DNA of 64,000 nucleotides from Scybalosoma faecavium (GTDB lineage Bacteria; Bacillota; Clostridia; Christensenellales; Christensenellaceae), in the NCBI GenBank assembly GCA_018716135.1, contig DVKG01000002.1, forward strand, positions 13,007-77,006, in the 5' to 3' direction. Within the stretch, counting starts at the first letter, position 1; the number at the start of each line of letters is the position of its first letter. Of this stretch, positions 43,601 to 52,325 are shown one piece after another. A program made the position numbers and the translations under genes. Below the pieces are notes generated by a model, which saw nothing but the letters and a program-made list of their open reading frames with translations, was not told where the DNA came from and ran no database searches.

Positions 43601-44974
43601 TTATGACATTTTTGCTCTAACCGCGGCGATATGCTCCGCCACTCTCTCCTTAGCCGGTCCGCCGACTATCTTGCGCTGAGCTACACAAGCCTCGAGAGAT
43701 ATAAAATCGTATACATCCTCTCCGAATACGGGCGAAAATTTCTTTAGCTCCTCAACCGAAAGATCAGCTATGGCGCTTCCGTTTTTCTCGCATTCGTAGA
43801 CCATGTTTCCTATCACTGCATGAGCATCTCGGAAAGGCATTCCTTTTTTCACCAGATAATCCGCCGCGTCCGTCGCATTCGTAAATCCGCCTCCCGCCGT
43901 GCGGTACATGTTGTCTTTTCTAAACTCAGCCGTCTCTATCATACCTGCAAACACCGCAATGCAGCTCTTTATCGTATCCGCAGCATCAAAAGCCAGCTCC
44001 TTGTCCTCCTGCATATCCTTGTTATACGCCAGAGGCAGCCCTTTCATAACGGTCAGCATTCCCATAAGATCTCCATAAACTCTGCCCGTCTTTCCGCGGA
44101 TAAGCTCCGCCATGTCAGGGTTTTTCTTTTGAGGCATTATGCTGGAGCCGGTAGAGTACGCGTCCGAAAGATTCACAAACGCAAATTCTCCGGTAGACCA
44201 CAGTATAATTTCCTCGCAAAAACGTGAAAGATGCATCATCAATATGGACGAATCAGACAAAAACTCTATTGCAAAATCGCGGTCAGACACAGCGTCAAGA
44301 CTGTTCGGCGTTATTTCGGCAAAGCCCAGTTCGTCGGCAACAGACTGTCTATCCAGCGGATACGTCGTCGCACAAAGCGCTCCGGAGCCGAGCGGCATGG
44401 AGTTAGTGCGGACATAGCACTCGCCAAATCTGTCGTAATCGCGCGTAAACATCTGCGCGTAAGCCATCATGTGATGAGCCAAAGTCGTGGGCTGAGCCTT
44501 TTGCAGATGCGTATAAGCCGGCATAATAGTATCCAGATTTTTCTCCGCAATGTCAGCCAGCGTCAGCACAAGCTTCTTTATCCCTTCGCGCACTTCTTCT
44601 ATTTGTACCTTGAGATACATTCTAAAATCCAAAGCTACCTGATCGTTGCGGCTGCGTCCCGTGTGCAGTCTTTTTCCCGGTTCTCCTATGCGCTCCGTCA
44701 GCAGCTTTTCTATGTTCATGTGGATATCCTCGTCATGCGGCGAGAATTCCACCTTGCCCTGTTCTATGTCTTCCAGAATCGCTTTCAGTCCCGCTACTAT
44801 CTGTTCCGATTCTCCTTTGTCTATTATGCCCTGTCTGCCAAGCATACTCGCGTGCGCAATGCTGCCGAGTATATCCTGCTTGTACATCCTGGAATCGAAA
44901 GAAATAGACGAGTGAAATCCTTCTGCAAAAGGATCTGTGTTTTTATGGAAGCGTCCTCCCCAAAGTTTGCCCAT
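43601..44974 (-). CDS. argH: Argininosuccinate lyase
   Basis: A 457-residue member of the fumarase/aspartase superfamily, splitting argininosuccinate to arginine and fumarate. The signature GSSIMPQKKNPDMAE (catalytic serine loop) is present, with LHTGRSRNDQVALDFRMY and TTLAHHMMAYAQM. It starts with MGKLWGGRFHKNTDP, typical of the family. It is the second gene of an argGH pair, with 93 bases between the two genes that contain a strong hairpin, so its expression may be tuned separately from argG. Confidence 0.97.
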   Translation of the reverse strand: MGKLWGGRFHKNTDPFAEGFHSSISFDSRMYKQDILGSIAHASMLGRQGIIDKGESEQIVAGLKAILEDIEQGKVEFSPHDEDIHMNIEKLLTERIGEPGKRLHTGRSRNDQVALDFRMYLKVQIEEVREGIKKLVLTLADIAEKNLDTIMPAYTHLQKAQPTTLAHHMMAYAQMFTRDYDRFGECYVRTNSMPLGSGALCATTYPLDRQSVADELGFAEITPNSLDAVSDRDFAIEFLSDSSILMMHLSRFCEEIILWSTGEFAFVNLSDAYSTGSSIMPQKKNPDMAELIRGKTGRVYGDLMGMLTVMKGLPLAYNKDMQEDKELAFDAADTIKSCIAVFAGMIETAEFRKDNMYRTAGGGFTNATDAADYLVKKGMPFRDAHAVIGNMVYECEKNGSAIADLSVEELKKFSPVFGEDVYDFISLEACVAQRKIVGGPAKERVAEHIAAVRAKMS

Positions 44975-45016
44975 TATATCTCCTTAAATAAACGAATCTT
45001 TTTAGTCCTGCTATAT

Positions 45017-45043
45017 ACAAACAAAGGCGGAGTTTCCTCCGCC
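45017..45043 (-). terminator. Hairpin between argG and argH, possible partial terminator
   Basis: Minus-strand GGCGGAG-GAAA-CTCCGCC (45026-45043), a perfect stem with a GNRA tetraloop, followed by TTTGTTTG. The T-tract is interrupted, so it may be leaky or act as an mRNA stabiliser. Confidence 0.55.
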
Positions 45044-45067
45044 CTGCGAAAATCCAATTTATTGTAT

Positions 45068-46285
45068 TTACTTTGCGTCGGGATGATCCGCCTTCATCAG
45101 AGCGCGAACCTTGAGCGGCAGACCGAGCAGAGTAATAAAGCCCTGTGCATCCTTCTGATCATAAACGGCATCCTCGCCAAATGTAGCATACTCCTCATTG
45201 TACAGAGAATACGGAGACTTAATGCCTACCGCTACGCAGTTGCCCTTGTAGAGCTTCATGCGAACCGTACCGGTTACATTCTGCTGAGTGGACGTCACGA
45301 AAGCGGAAAGAGCCTCGCGCAGCGGAGAATACCAGAATCCGTCGTAAACAAGCTCTGCAAACTTGGAGGATACTGTCTCTTTGTAGTGCATTGTCTGACG
45401 ATCGAGCGTGATAGACTCGAGAGCTGCGTGAGCCGTGTACATTACGCGGCCGCCGGGAGTCTCATACACACCGCGGGATTTCATACCTACGAGACGGTTC
45501 TCTACCATATCGTCAATGCCCACGCCGTTTGCAGCGCCAAATTCATTGAGTTTTGTAAGCAGCTCTACAGAATCCAGCTTCTCGCCATTGATAGCTGTGG
45601 GAACGCCCTTTTCAAAATCCAGTTCAAAATAGAACGGCTCGTCCGGAGCTTCCTCAGGGTTCTTGCAGATGAGAAGCAGATCCTTCTTGGGCTCATTCCA
45701 CGGATCCTCCAGGTCAGCGCCTTCGTGAGACAGATGCCAGATATTAGCGTCCATGCTGTAGGGGCGGTCCTTAGTTACGGGAACTTCTATACCGCGTGCA
45801 TTAGCATAATCTATCTCCTCTTCACGAGACTTGATATCCCAAATTCTCCAAGGAGCGATTACATCCAGATTGGGAGCGAGCGCCTTTATTGTCAGCTCGA
45901 AACGAACCTGGTCGTTGCCCTTGCCCGTCGCGCCGTGGCAGATAGCGTCTGCGCCTTCCTTTAATGCAATCTCTACGAGACGCTTAGCTATTATCGGACG
46001 CGCCGTAGAAGTACCGAGCAGATACTTTCCTTCGTAAATTGCATTGGCCTGCATCGTAGGCACGATGATCTCGTCGATATATTCTTTAGTCAAATCTTCT
46101 ATGTAAAGCTTAGACGCGCCCGTGCGCAAAGCCTTCTCTTCCAGACCGTCCAGTTCCTTGCCCTGGCCTACGTTTCCTGCTACAGCAATAACCTCGCATC
46201 CGTACGTTTCCTTTAGCCACGGAATTATAATAGAAGTATCCAGACCGCCGGAATACGCCAGCACTACCTTGTTCAGCTTTTTCAC
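45068..46285 (-). CDS. argG: Argininosuccinate synthase
   Basis: A 405-residue enzyme joining citrulline and aspartate with ATP. The PP-loop ATP motif is VVLAYSGGLDTSIIIPWL, and ATGKGNDQVRFEL is the second family signature. The start is GTG at 46285, eight bases after TTTGGAGG; the in-frame TTG at 46300 overlaps that binding site and is rejected. It is the first gene of argGH, with an ARG box over its promoter, so ArgR/AhrC repression by arginine is likely. The rest of the arginine pathway is not in this window. Confidence 0.96.
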   Translation of the reverse strand: MKKLNKVVLAYSGGLDTSIIIPWLKETYGCEVIAVAGNVGQGKELDGLEEKALRTGASKLYIEDLTKEYIDEIIVPTMQANAIYEGKYLLGTSTARPIIAKRLVEIALKEGADAICHGATGKGNDQVRFELTIKALAPNLDVIAPWRIWDIKSREEEIDYANARGIEVPVTKDRPYSMDANIWHLSHEGADLEDPWNEPKKDLLLICKNPEEAPDEPFYFELDFEKGVPTAINGEKLDSVELLTKLNEFGAANGVGIDDMVENRLVGMKSRGVYETPGGRVMYTAHAALESITLDRQTMHYKETVSSKFAELVYDGFWYSPLREALSAFVTSTQQNVTGTVRMKLYKGNCVAVGIKSPYSLYNEEYATFGEDAVYDQKDAQGFITLLGLPLKVRALMKADHPDAK

Positions 46286-46344
46286 TTGCTTATCCTCCAA
46301 ATTTATTTACTCCGCCAAAAAACGCGGTTAGCTTCATGCCCATA

Positions 46345-46373
46345 ATTATACGCCTATATGAATAATTATGCAA
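46345..46373 (-). promoter_or_regulatory. Promoter of argGH
   Basis: Minus-strand TTGCAT (46368-46373), 17 bases, TATAAT (46345-46350). Confidence 0.8.
46357..46372. promoter_or_regulatory. ARG box (ArgR/AhrC operator)
   Basis: TATGAATAATTATGCA matches the ARG box pattern TNTGAATWWWWATTCA with one mismatch and covers the -35 and most of the spacer of the argG promoter. Confidence 0.75.
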
Positions 46374-46453
46374 GCACTTTTTTTATTTTCTGCGATAAAT
46401 TATAACTGCTCCGCCAAAAAAATTCAAGCTTTTCCTGCTGACGAACAATTATC

Positions 46454-46495
46454 TTCAATAATGGGGTACCGCCCAGTCATTCAACAAGCGAACGA
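46454..46495. repeat. Dispersed palindromic element, copy A
   Basis: A 42-base stretch beginning TTCAATAATGGGGTACCGCC is nearly the same as the one at 53991-54032 (about 36 matching positions, one gap). Both are imperfect palindromes, closing with matching TTCAA ends around a G/C core. It lies between the argG promoter and the potD terminator. The following bases to 46590 have inverted repeats (TAAAATA/TATTTTA) but do not match copy B. Confidence 0.65.
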
Positions 46496-46585
46496 GGGGC
46501 GAAGCCCTTTCTGCGATGCGGTTAAAATAGATGTTCCTCACCGCGTTTATTTTAGACCTGCGCTAAATCTTTGTCAAGCGCGGCA

Positions 46586-46614
46586 ATAAAATAAAGGCAG
46601 GATTCCCTGCCTTT
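46586..46614 (-). terminator. Terminator of the pot operon
   Basis: AAAGGCAGG-ATTC-CCTGCCTTT (46593-46614), followed on the minus strand by ATTTTATT; a T-run also exists on the plus strand. Confidence 0.8.
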
Positions 46615-46625
46615 TTGCATTCATT

Positions 46626-47723
46626 TTAAGACGTAAGCACTTTCGTCCAGACGTCATTGTATATTTTAAGACTGTCGCCCAGATATTTATAGTACTCACA
46701 TCTGTCGTAATATTCATTTTTCATTATATACGCGGGATTCTCCAGCATAGCTGCCATTTCCTCATCCTCCGCCATTAATTCTTTAGCCTTCTCATTAGGC
46801 GTGGTATAGCCTATGTACTTAGAATTCGCAGCGGCGACCTCGGGTTCGCACAGATAGTTTATGAACTCCATAGCCGCGTCCTTATGCTTTGATGACTCAA
46901 GCACACAGAGATTATCTACCCATACATTGCTGCCCTCTTTAGGAACTACATAGTTGAGATCAGAATTTTCAGATATCGCCGCAGCCGCAGCTCCGCTGTA
47001 ATCTACGGCAAGAGCGCATGTGCCGGAGATCATGCTCGTCATTATATCGTCCGTTCCGTAAGCCATAACTATACCCGCGTCGCGTTGCTCCATGAGAAGC
47101 TTCCCCGCCTCCTCTACCTGAGATTGATCCGTCGTGTTTATGTCGTATCCCAGACGTATTAACGCAACAGCGAGAGAATCTCTGATAGAATTGTACATCA
47201 TTATCTTGCCCTTGTATTTCTCATTCCAGAGAATATCCCAGCTGTCTACGGTATCGTCAACCATCGTTGTGTTATACACTATACCCAATGTGCCGATCAT
47301 ATACGGTACGGAATACTCGCTGTCCGGATCAAACGTGCGCGTATCCGACGCCGATTTGATATACTCAAAGTTGCTCATGCTGCTGTAATCCAGCTTTGCC
47401 AGCAGATTTTCTTCTTTCATCTGCTCTACCATATATTCAGACGGCACCACGATATCTATCTCAGAGCCTTCGGTCGAGCATATCGTGTACATTTCCTCAT
47501 TAGATGTGACGCGGCGTTCCTTCACTTCTATATTGTCGTGTTCTGAATTAAACTTAGCGAGTATATCAGGATCAAGATATTCTCCCCAGTTGAGCAGATA
47601 TACAGTCTCTTTCCCGCCGGAGCCGCCCTCGTTTTGCGAATCGGATGAGCTCCCGGAGCTGCATCCTGACGCAACGCCGAGCATGAGCGCCGCGCTGAGC
47701 GCAAAAGCCAAAATTTTCTTCAA
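46626..47723 (-). CDS. potD: Polyamine ABC transporter substrate-binding lipoprotein
   Basis: A protein of about 365 residues that binds spermidine or putrescine outside the membrane and delivers it to PotBC. It has a signal sequence with lipobox GVASGC, a Ser/Gly-rich linker, then the periplasmic-binding fold (VYLLNWGEYLDPDILAKFNSEH, and LNYVVPKEGSNVWVDNLCVLESSKH near the ligand site). The start is taken as TTG at 47723, seven bases after GAGGAGG; the longer frame from 47750 includes that site. It is the last gene of the regulator-potABCD operon. Confidence 0.93.
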   Translation of the reverse strand: MKKILAFALSAALMLGVASGCSSGSSSDSQNEGGSGGKETVYLLNWGEYLDPDILAKFNSEHDNIEVKERRVTSNEEMYTICSTEGSEIDIVVPSEYMVEQMKEENLLAKLDYSSMSNFEYIKSASDTRTFDPDSEYSVPYMIGTLGIVYNTTMVDDTVDSWDILWNEKYKGKIMMYNSIRDSLAVALIRLGYDINTTDQSQVEEAGKLLMEQRDAGIVMAYGTDDIMTSMISGTCALAVDYSGAAAAAISENSDLNYVVPKEGSNVWVDNLCVLESSKHKDAAMEFINYLCEPEVAAANSKYIGYTTPNEKAKELMAEDEEMAAMLENPAYIMKNEYYDRCEYYKYLGDSLKIYNDVWTKVLTS

Positions 47724-47769
47724 GATAGTGTCCTCCTCTTTAATTATCAATAAAAATATATAGTTTTAC

Positions 47770-48585
47770 TCAGCCTGCTTTTTTCCCTTCCAAAGCAATA
47801 TTGTCCCGCTTCCCGGCGCGGATGGAGCGTATATTGCTTATCAAAAGCAGAAGTATAACCGCGACGAACATTATAGCAGAGAGCGCGTTTATCTTCGGAT
47901 TTATGCCTACGCGCGCCATAGAGTATACGTAAATTGATAGATTGTTTACCATACCCTGCGTTGAGAAAAAGCTGATTACAAAATCGTCAAACGACATTGT
48001 AAACGCCATTATAAAACCGCTGACTATCCCCGGCATTAGCTCGGGGAGCAGAACCTTTCGCAAAGCATACGCCGGCTTCGCGCCCATGTCCAGCGCCGCC
48101 TCATACAGGTTTTTGTCCATCCGCCTCAGTCTCGGCATGACGGAAAATATGACATATGGTATATTAAACGCTATATGCGATATCAGCAGCGTACCGTATC
48201 CGCGCGGTATGCGCAAAAATATAAACAGCAGCAGCATGGATATGCCCGTAACTATATCCGCATTCATAATGGGTATATACGTCAGATTCACCGTTATGGA
48301 CTTGGTTATCTTTTTAAATTCATATATGCCAATCGCCGCCAGAGTTCCTATTATTACCGCTATCAGTGCAGAAAGAACCGCAACCGAAAGAGTAACCCAC
48401 AGCGCCTCTGTTATAGAAGGATCTGCAAAAAGCTGTTGATACCACTTGAGCGAAAATCCGGACCATTTCGCCATAGTCTTTCCTTCGTTAAAGGAATAAA
48501 CCGTAAGCATTAGAATGGGCATATACAGAAAAAGCAGCAGTATCCCGAGATAAAATCTTTTAAAAAAGGTCTTTAATTTTCTCAT
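47770..48585 (-). CDS. potC: Polyamine ABC transporter permease PotC
   Basis: A 271-residue inner membrane permease with six hydrophobic segments. The EAA loop that contacts the ATPase is visible as YEAALDMGAKPAYALRKVLLPELMPGIVSG. It pairs with PotB to form the channel for spermidine/putrescine uptake. Its start overlaps the potB stop by four bases. Gene order and length fit the Pot family closely. Confidence 0.93.
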   Translation of the reverse strand: MRKLKTFFKRFYLGILLLFLYMPILMLTVYSFNEGKTMAKWSGFSLKWYQQLFADPSITEALWVTLSVAVLSALIAVIIGTLAAIGIYEFKKITKSITVNLTYIPIMNADIVTGISMLLLFIFLRIPRGYGTLLISHIAFNIPYVIFSVMPRLRRMDKNLYEAALDMGAKPAYALRKVLLPELMPGIVSGFIMAFTMSFDDFVISFFSTQGMVNNLSIYVYSMARVGINPKINALSAIMFVAVILLLLISNIRSIRAGKRDNIALEGKKAG

Positions 48586-49418
48586 ACTACACCGCCTCCT
48601 TCCGACCCGTCTTTATCGTATTTTCGCATTATCGCCATGCTCAGCACCAGTAGTACCATCATGACTATCGCCAGCGCACTTCCCGTGTTCCAATCGCTCA
48701 GCAGCATGAACTGATTCTCCAATATATCTCCGTACATCAGATAGTTTGAGCCGCCCAGAAGGCGCGAGATTATAAACGTGGAGACAACCGGCATGAACAC
48801 CATAGTTATGCCCGTTATTATACCGGGGCGTGTGAGAGGCAGCGTCACCCGAGTGAACACCTGAATTTTATTCGCTCCCAAATCCTCCGCAGCCTGCTCG
48901 AAGCTGAGATCCATCTTCTGGAACACAGAGTATATCGGCAGCAGCATGAACGGCAAAAAGTTATATACAAGGCCGAATATTATCGCACCCTGCGTGTACA
49001 AAAACTGTATCGGCTCCAATCCAAACAGTCCCAGAAACGAATTTATCGGGCCGTTTAAATCGAGCAGAGCCTTCCACGCATACGTGCGCAGCAGAAAATT
49101 CATCCACATAGGCAGCACATACAGCATTGATATTATGCCTGCTGTGCTCCGTTTTAATTTACTGAGCAGCATTGCCGCAGGATACGCCAGCACGAGACAT
49201 ACCACAGTCGTTATCACCGCATACCAGAGCGAACGCCCAAGCACGCTCATGTTCTCCGCGGAGAACGCCGTCTGCAAATACTCTGTCGTGAGTATCAGAT
49301 TTCCCGATTGCCCGGTTTTAGTTATCGCATAATAAATAACCAATATGAGCGGCACCACTGTAAAAATAATCATCCATACAAGGTAAGGCAGCGCAAAATA
49401 TTTCTTCTTCATTCGCAC
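48582..49418 (-). CDS. potB: Polyamine ABC transporter permease PotB
   Basis: A 278-residue membrane permease with six hydrophobic segments and the EAA motif FEQAAEDLGANKIQVFTRVTLPLTRPGIITG. It is the partner of PotC in polyamine import. It follows potA by four bases and overlaps potC by four, so all subunits are made together. The N-terminus MRMKKKYFALPYLVWMI has the usual positive-inside signal anchor. Confidence 0.93.
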   Translation of the reverse strand: MRMKKKYFALPYLVWMIIFTVVPLILVIYYAITKTGQSGNLILTTEYLQTAFSAENMSVLGRSLWYAVITTVVCLVLAYPAAMLLSKLKRSTAGIISMLYVLPMWMNFLLRTYAWKALLDLNGPINSFLGLFGLEPIQFLYTQGAIIFGLVYNFLPFMLLPIYSVFQKMDLSFEQAAEDLGANKIQVFTRVTLPLTRPGIITGITMVFMPVVSTFIISRLLGGSNYLMYGDILENQFMLLSDWNTGSALAIVMMVLLVLSMAIMRKYDKDGSEGGGVV

Positions 49419-49422
49419 TCCT

Positions 49423-50508
49423 TTACATCACAAGCGGTCCGTCGTACTGCGAACGCTGCATAATGTGAATATCGTTTGGTTCGAGATCTATGCTGACACG
49501 GCTGCCCTGCTCCGCATAGTCAGTGCTGTGTATGAGCCATTCGTATCCGTCGTCGCTGATCATGCGTATTTCATAATGCACGCCCATAAACAGAACAGAA
49601 GCAACACGGCCTTTTACCGGACCGTGATCCTCAGGATAGAGATCTATGTCCTCCGGACGCACCACTACCATGACATTGTCGCCCGGGTTGAAGCCGCGGT
49701 CCAGACATTCAAACTCGTGCCCGCAAAAAACAACTTTGTAATCCGCCGGCATAACTCCTTCCATGATATTGCTCTCTCCGATAAAATCAGCCACAAACGA
49801 ATTATCCGGCTCGTTGTAAATCGCCACCGGTGTGCCCGCCTGCTGTATCATTCCGTTATCTATGACCACTATTGTGTCCGACATGGTCAAGGCTTCCTCC
49901 TGATCGTGCGTCACATACACAAATGTTATCCCCAGCTGTTTCTGCATTCTCTTCAGCTCAATCTGCATTTCCTTTCGGAATTTTAAATCAAGCGCTCCGA
50001 GCGGCTCGTCAAGCAGGAGCACCTCGGGTTCATTGACGAGGGCGCGAGCTATCGCAACTCGCTGCATCTGCCCGCCGGAGAGCTTATCTATCGTGCGATT
50101 TTCATAGCCCGAAAGCCCCACCAGCTTCAGCATATCCTTGACTTTTTTCTCTATTGTTTTTTTATCCAGCTTTTTTATTTTCAAGCCAAATGCAATGTTG
50201 CCGTAAACGTCATAATTTGGAAACAAAGCATATTTTTGAAACACGGTATTCAGCCTGCGCTTATACGGCGGCGTATCTATTATGGATTTACCTTCGAAAA
50301 GTATGTCTCCCTTTGTCGGCGTTTCAAATCCACCCAACAGACGCAGAATCGTCGTCTTTCCGCAGCCGGACGGCCCCAGAAGAGTGACGAATTCATTCTT
50401 TCGTATACAGAGATTTATATTCGTCAGCACCTCTACGCCGTCATATTCTTTAAAAACACCGTCGAAAAGTATCAGCGGCTCTTTTCCCTTGTCATATATT
50501 TGCGTCAT
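49423..50508 (-). CDS. potA: Polyamine ABC transporter ATPase PotA
   Basis: A 361-residue ATPase that energises PotBC. Walker A is LLGPSGCGKTTILRLL, the signature is LSGGQMQRVAIARAL and Walker B is VLLLDEPLGALD, followed by the switch histidine in FVYVTHDQEEAL. The C-terminal TOBE-like regulatory domain (about 270-361) contains VVVRPEDIDLYPEDHG. It lies ten bases after the cupin regulator gene. Confidence 0.95.
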   Translation of the reverse strand: MTQIYDKGKEPLILFDGVFKEYDGVEVLTNINLCIRKNEFVTLLGPSGCGKTTILRLLGGFETPTKGDILFEGKSIIDTPPYKRRLNTVFQKYALFPNYDVYGNIAFGLKIKKLDKKTIEKKVKDMLKLVGLSGYENRTIDKLSGGQMQRVAIARALVNEPEVLLLDEPLGALDLKFRKEMQIELKRMQKQLGITFVYVTHDQEEALTMSDTIVVIDNGMIQQAGTPVAIYNEPDNSFVADFIGESNIMEGVMPADYKVVFCGHEFECLDRGFNPGDNVMVVVRPEDIDLYPEDHGPVKGRVASVLFMGVHYEIRMISDDGYEWLIHSTDYAEQGSRVSIDLEPNDIHIMQRSQYDGPLVM

Positions 50509-50518
50509 AACAAACCTC

Positions 50519-51052
50519 CTAGAAGCTGGGGGGCGTGGCTGCCCACAGTATTTTTAAATCGGATTTTCCCCTGTTTTCAATATAGTGCAGCTTACTTGAT
50601 CTAAAATAAAAACTGCTTCCTTTTTTAATTTTAAAGCTGCGCTCCCCCATGACGAGTACGCCCATGCCTTGGAGTACGTATCCGAATTCCTCCCCCTCGT
50701 GCGGATCATGCTTCGCGCTGCTCTGCCCCGGGTGCAAAACCAGCAAGATAGGCTCGAGTGCGTTTTTCTGAGCATTCGGCACCAGCCATACTATACTGCC
50801 TGTTTCATCTTCCTTAACAAACATGTCGCCTTCGTCAAAAACTATCTTTTCTTCTTCTCTCTCGCTGAAAAATTCACCCAGATTAGTCCCCAGACATTCG
50901 AGTATATCTGTCAGCGTCTCAATAGATGGTGAAGTCAAATCTCGCTCCAACTGCGAAATAAAGCTCTTGGAAAGCTCCGCTCTGTCCGCCAGCTCCTGCT
51001 GAGTCAGGCCGTATCTCAAACGCAGATGCTGTATCTTTTCTCCTAGCCGCAT
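50519..51052 (-). CDS. XRE-cupin transcriptional regulator
   Basis: A 177-residue protein with an N-terminal helix-turn-helix of the XRE type (residues about 6-60, LRLRYGLTQQELADRAELSKSFISQLERDLTSPSIETL). A C-terminal cupin follows (about 105-175, LHPGQSSAKHDPHEGEEFGYVLQGMGVLV). This pairing, as in PuuR, typically senses a small molecule. Being the first gene of the potABCD operon, it is likely the polyamine-responsive regulator. A GCATTTT-N4-AAAATGC palindrome sits just upstream of its -35, fitting autoregulation. Confidence 0.9.
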   Translation of the reverse strand: MRLGEKIQHLRLRYGLTQQELADRAELSKSFISQLERDLTSPSIETLTDILECLGTNLGEFFSEREEEKIVFDEGDMFVKEDETGSIVWLVPNAQKNALEPILLVLHPGQSSAKHDPHEGEEFGYVLQGMGVLVMGERSFKIKKGSSFYFRSSKLHYIENRGKSDLKILWAATPPSF

Positions 51053-51132
51053 TCTTCCCTCCTTCTGCCGCAGTTTCGCCTGCGCGGCATATACTGAACT
51101 TTAAATCCAGTGTTACTAAACTCACGGGTTAT

Positions 51133-51161
51133 ATTAAAGCATTTTTGGTATCAAAAGTCAA
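51133..51161 (-). promoter_or_regulatory. Promoter of the regulator-potABCD operon
   Basis: Minus-strand TTGACT (51156-51161), 17 bases, TTTAAT (51133-51138). Confidence 0.75.
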
Positions 51162-51181
51162 CTGCATTTTCACCAAAATGC
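51139..51181. promoter_or_regulatory. Probable operators of the pot operon
   Basis: GCATTTTTGGT (51139-51149) in the promoter spacer is mirrored by ACCAAAATGC (51172-51181). A perfect palindrome GCATTTT-CACC-AAAATGC lies at 51164-51181, just upstream of the -35. Confidence 0.5.
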
Positions 51182-51261
51182 CACATTTTTTGTATTTTTA
51201 TATAAATTTAAAACAGTTTTACTGTTCGTATAGTTTAGGTTTACTGTACATTCGCAGCATA

Positions 51262-51286
51262 AAAGGACCGGCGTCCAAGCCGGCCC
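51262..51286 (-). terminator. Terminator of the SEC-C/gtrA unit
   Basis: Minus-strand GGGCCGGC/GCCGGTCC stem followed by TTTT, directly after the gtrA stop. Confidence 0.75.
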
Positions 51287-51736
51287 TCATTTATCATCAT
51301 TCTTTTTTTTAGCAAGCCTTTTCGCTCTTCTTTCGCTGCCAGGCTGTACGATAAACTTGACCATAATAAACAACAGCGGAATAGCTATGACGTAACTCAA
51401 AGCATAACCGATAATATGAGGCAATTTTATCTGATACTCAAACAAGCTTGTCAACGCAGACAGCAAAAGCACGTTCGGCACGCTCGATCCCAGATATGCA
51501 AAATATCGCGGCAGCACCATCTTCGTCCTGAATGCGATACGCGCCTGCATAAAATACGCAAACGGAGAACAGCAAATGTAGTTAAACACTACGGGAAGAG
51601 GATCCGGCAGCTTCAGCACCTCTCCGAAAAACAGCGTAAGCAAAAAGCCAACGACTGTATTCACTCCGCTTACAAAGAGAAATCGTATCCCCTCCATCTC
51701 CCAGAATTTGCGTATTAAAGCTTTAATTTTCGTCAC
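51287..51736 (-). CDS. GtrA family membrane protein
   Basis: A 149-residue protein with four hydrophobic segments, matching the GtrA/DPMS-like family (EGIRFLFVSGVNTVVGFLLTLFF and the typical YFAYLGSSVPNVLLLSALTSL). Members are thought to help move lipid-linked sugars across the membrane for cell-surface polysaccharide decoration. Its start overlaps the stop of the SEC-C gene by four bases. No glycosyltransferase lies beside it, so its client is unknown. The C-terminus is strongly basic (RRAKRLAKKK). Confidence 0.85.
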   Translation of the reverse strand: MTKIKALIRKFWEMEGIRFLFVSGVNTVVGFLLTLFFGEVLKLPDPLPVVFNYICCSPFAYFMQARIAFRTKMVLPRYFAYLGSSVPNVLLLSALTSLFEYQIKLPHIIGYALSYVIAIPLLFIMVKFIVQPGSERRAKRLAKKKNDDK

Positions 51737-52236
51737 GCGGTTTTACCGCAGCACTTTTTGTATTTTTTGCCGCTGCCGCAGGGGCACGGGTCGTTTCTGC
51801 CCACGATTTTCTCGCTGTGCGCCTGACCTGCTTTTCTCCACTCTTTAGTCAGCTCTTTGCGTCTGTCCTCTGTGAGAATATCGTCCCAGCCGGGCAGCGT
51901 GTACAGCCATTTCGCCTTAGCATCCAGCATGTTGTAATACAGCTTCTCCCAGACTATATCCATTACTACGGCTGTATCTTCTTCCAGTTCTTTATAATCC
52001 ACCTCAGTTTCGAGGCTTGTGTTTATGCCGTCTATGAAAGAGCTGAACACCAGCGGCTCCACATCATACTCTTTCGCCAAATCCGCCACTGTGCCTTCTA
52101 AATGAGTGCGCTTAGCATTGAGTATTTTATCATAAATGTCCTTTTCCTGTTCAAAGTATCCTTCCCAGAATACCTGCTGCTGCTCATGTGTGGTAAAGCT
52201 GTTAGTTATATTTTCCCACTGCTCATAAAGCTTCAT
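51733..52236 (-). CDS. SEC-C zinc motif protein
   Basis: A 167-residue, mostly helical cytoplasmic protein ending in a SEC-C zinc motif, VGRNDPCPCGSGKKYKKCCGK (CxCx8CC). This motif is best known from the C-terminus of SecA, where it binds zinc and SecB, but it also occurs in small unrelated proteins of unknown function. The body (ITNSFTTHEQQQVFWEGYFEQEKDIYDKILNAK) is typical of a clostridial family of such proteins. It is translationally coupled to gtrA. Confidence 0.85.
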   Translation of the reverse strand: MKLYEQWENITNSFTTHEQQQVFWEGYFEQEKDIYDKILNAKRTHLEGTVADLAKEYDVEPLVFSSFIDGINTSLETEVDYKELEEDTAVVMDIVWEKLYYNMLDAKAKWLYTLPGWDDILTEDRRKELTKEWRKAGQAHSEKIVGRNDPCPCGSGKKYKKCCGKTA

Positions 52237-52325
52237 CTTTCTCTTTTCTCCTTATTACCGCTTTTTATTATTTACGCATAGAAGCACAAGGAATGAGCTG
52301 AACGCTCACTCCATTGAGCTCTTTT

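Noticed and set aside
44231..45964. 577-codon antisense frame across argH and argG
   Set aside because: It overlaps two certain genes and the hairpin between them, has no recognisable domain and no binding site.
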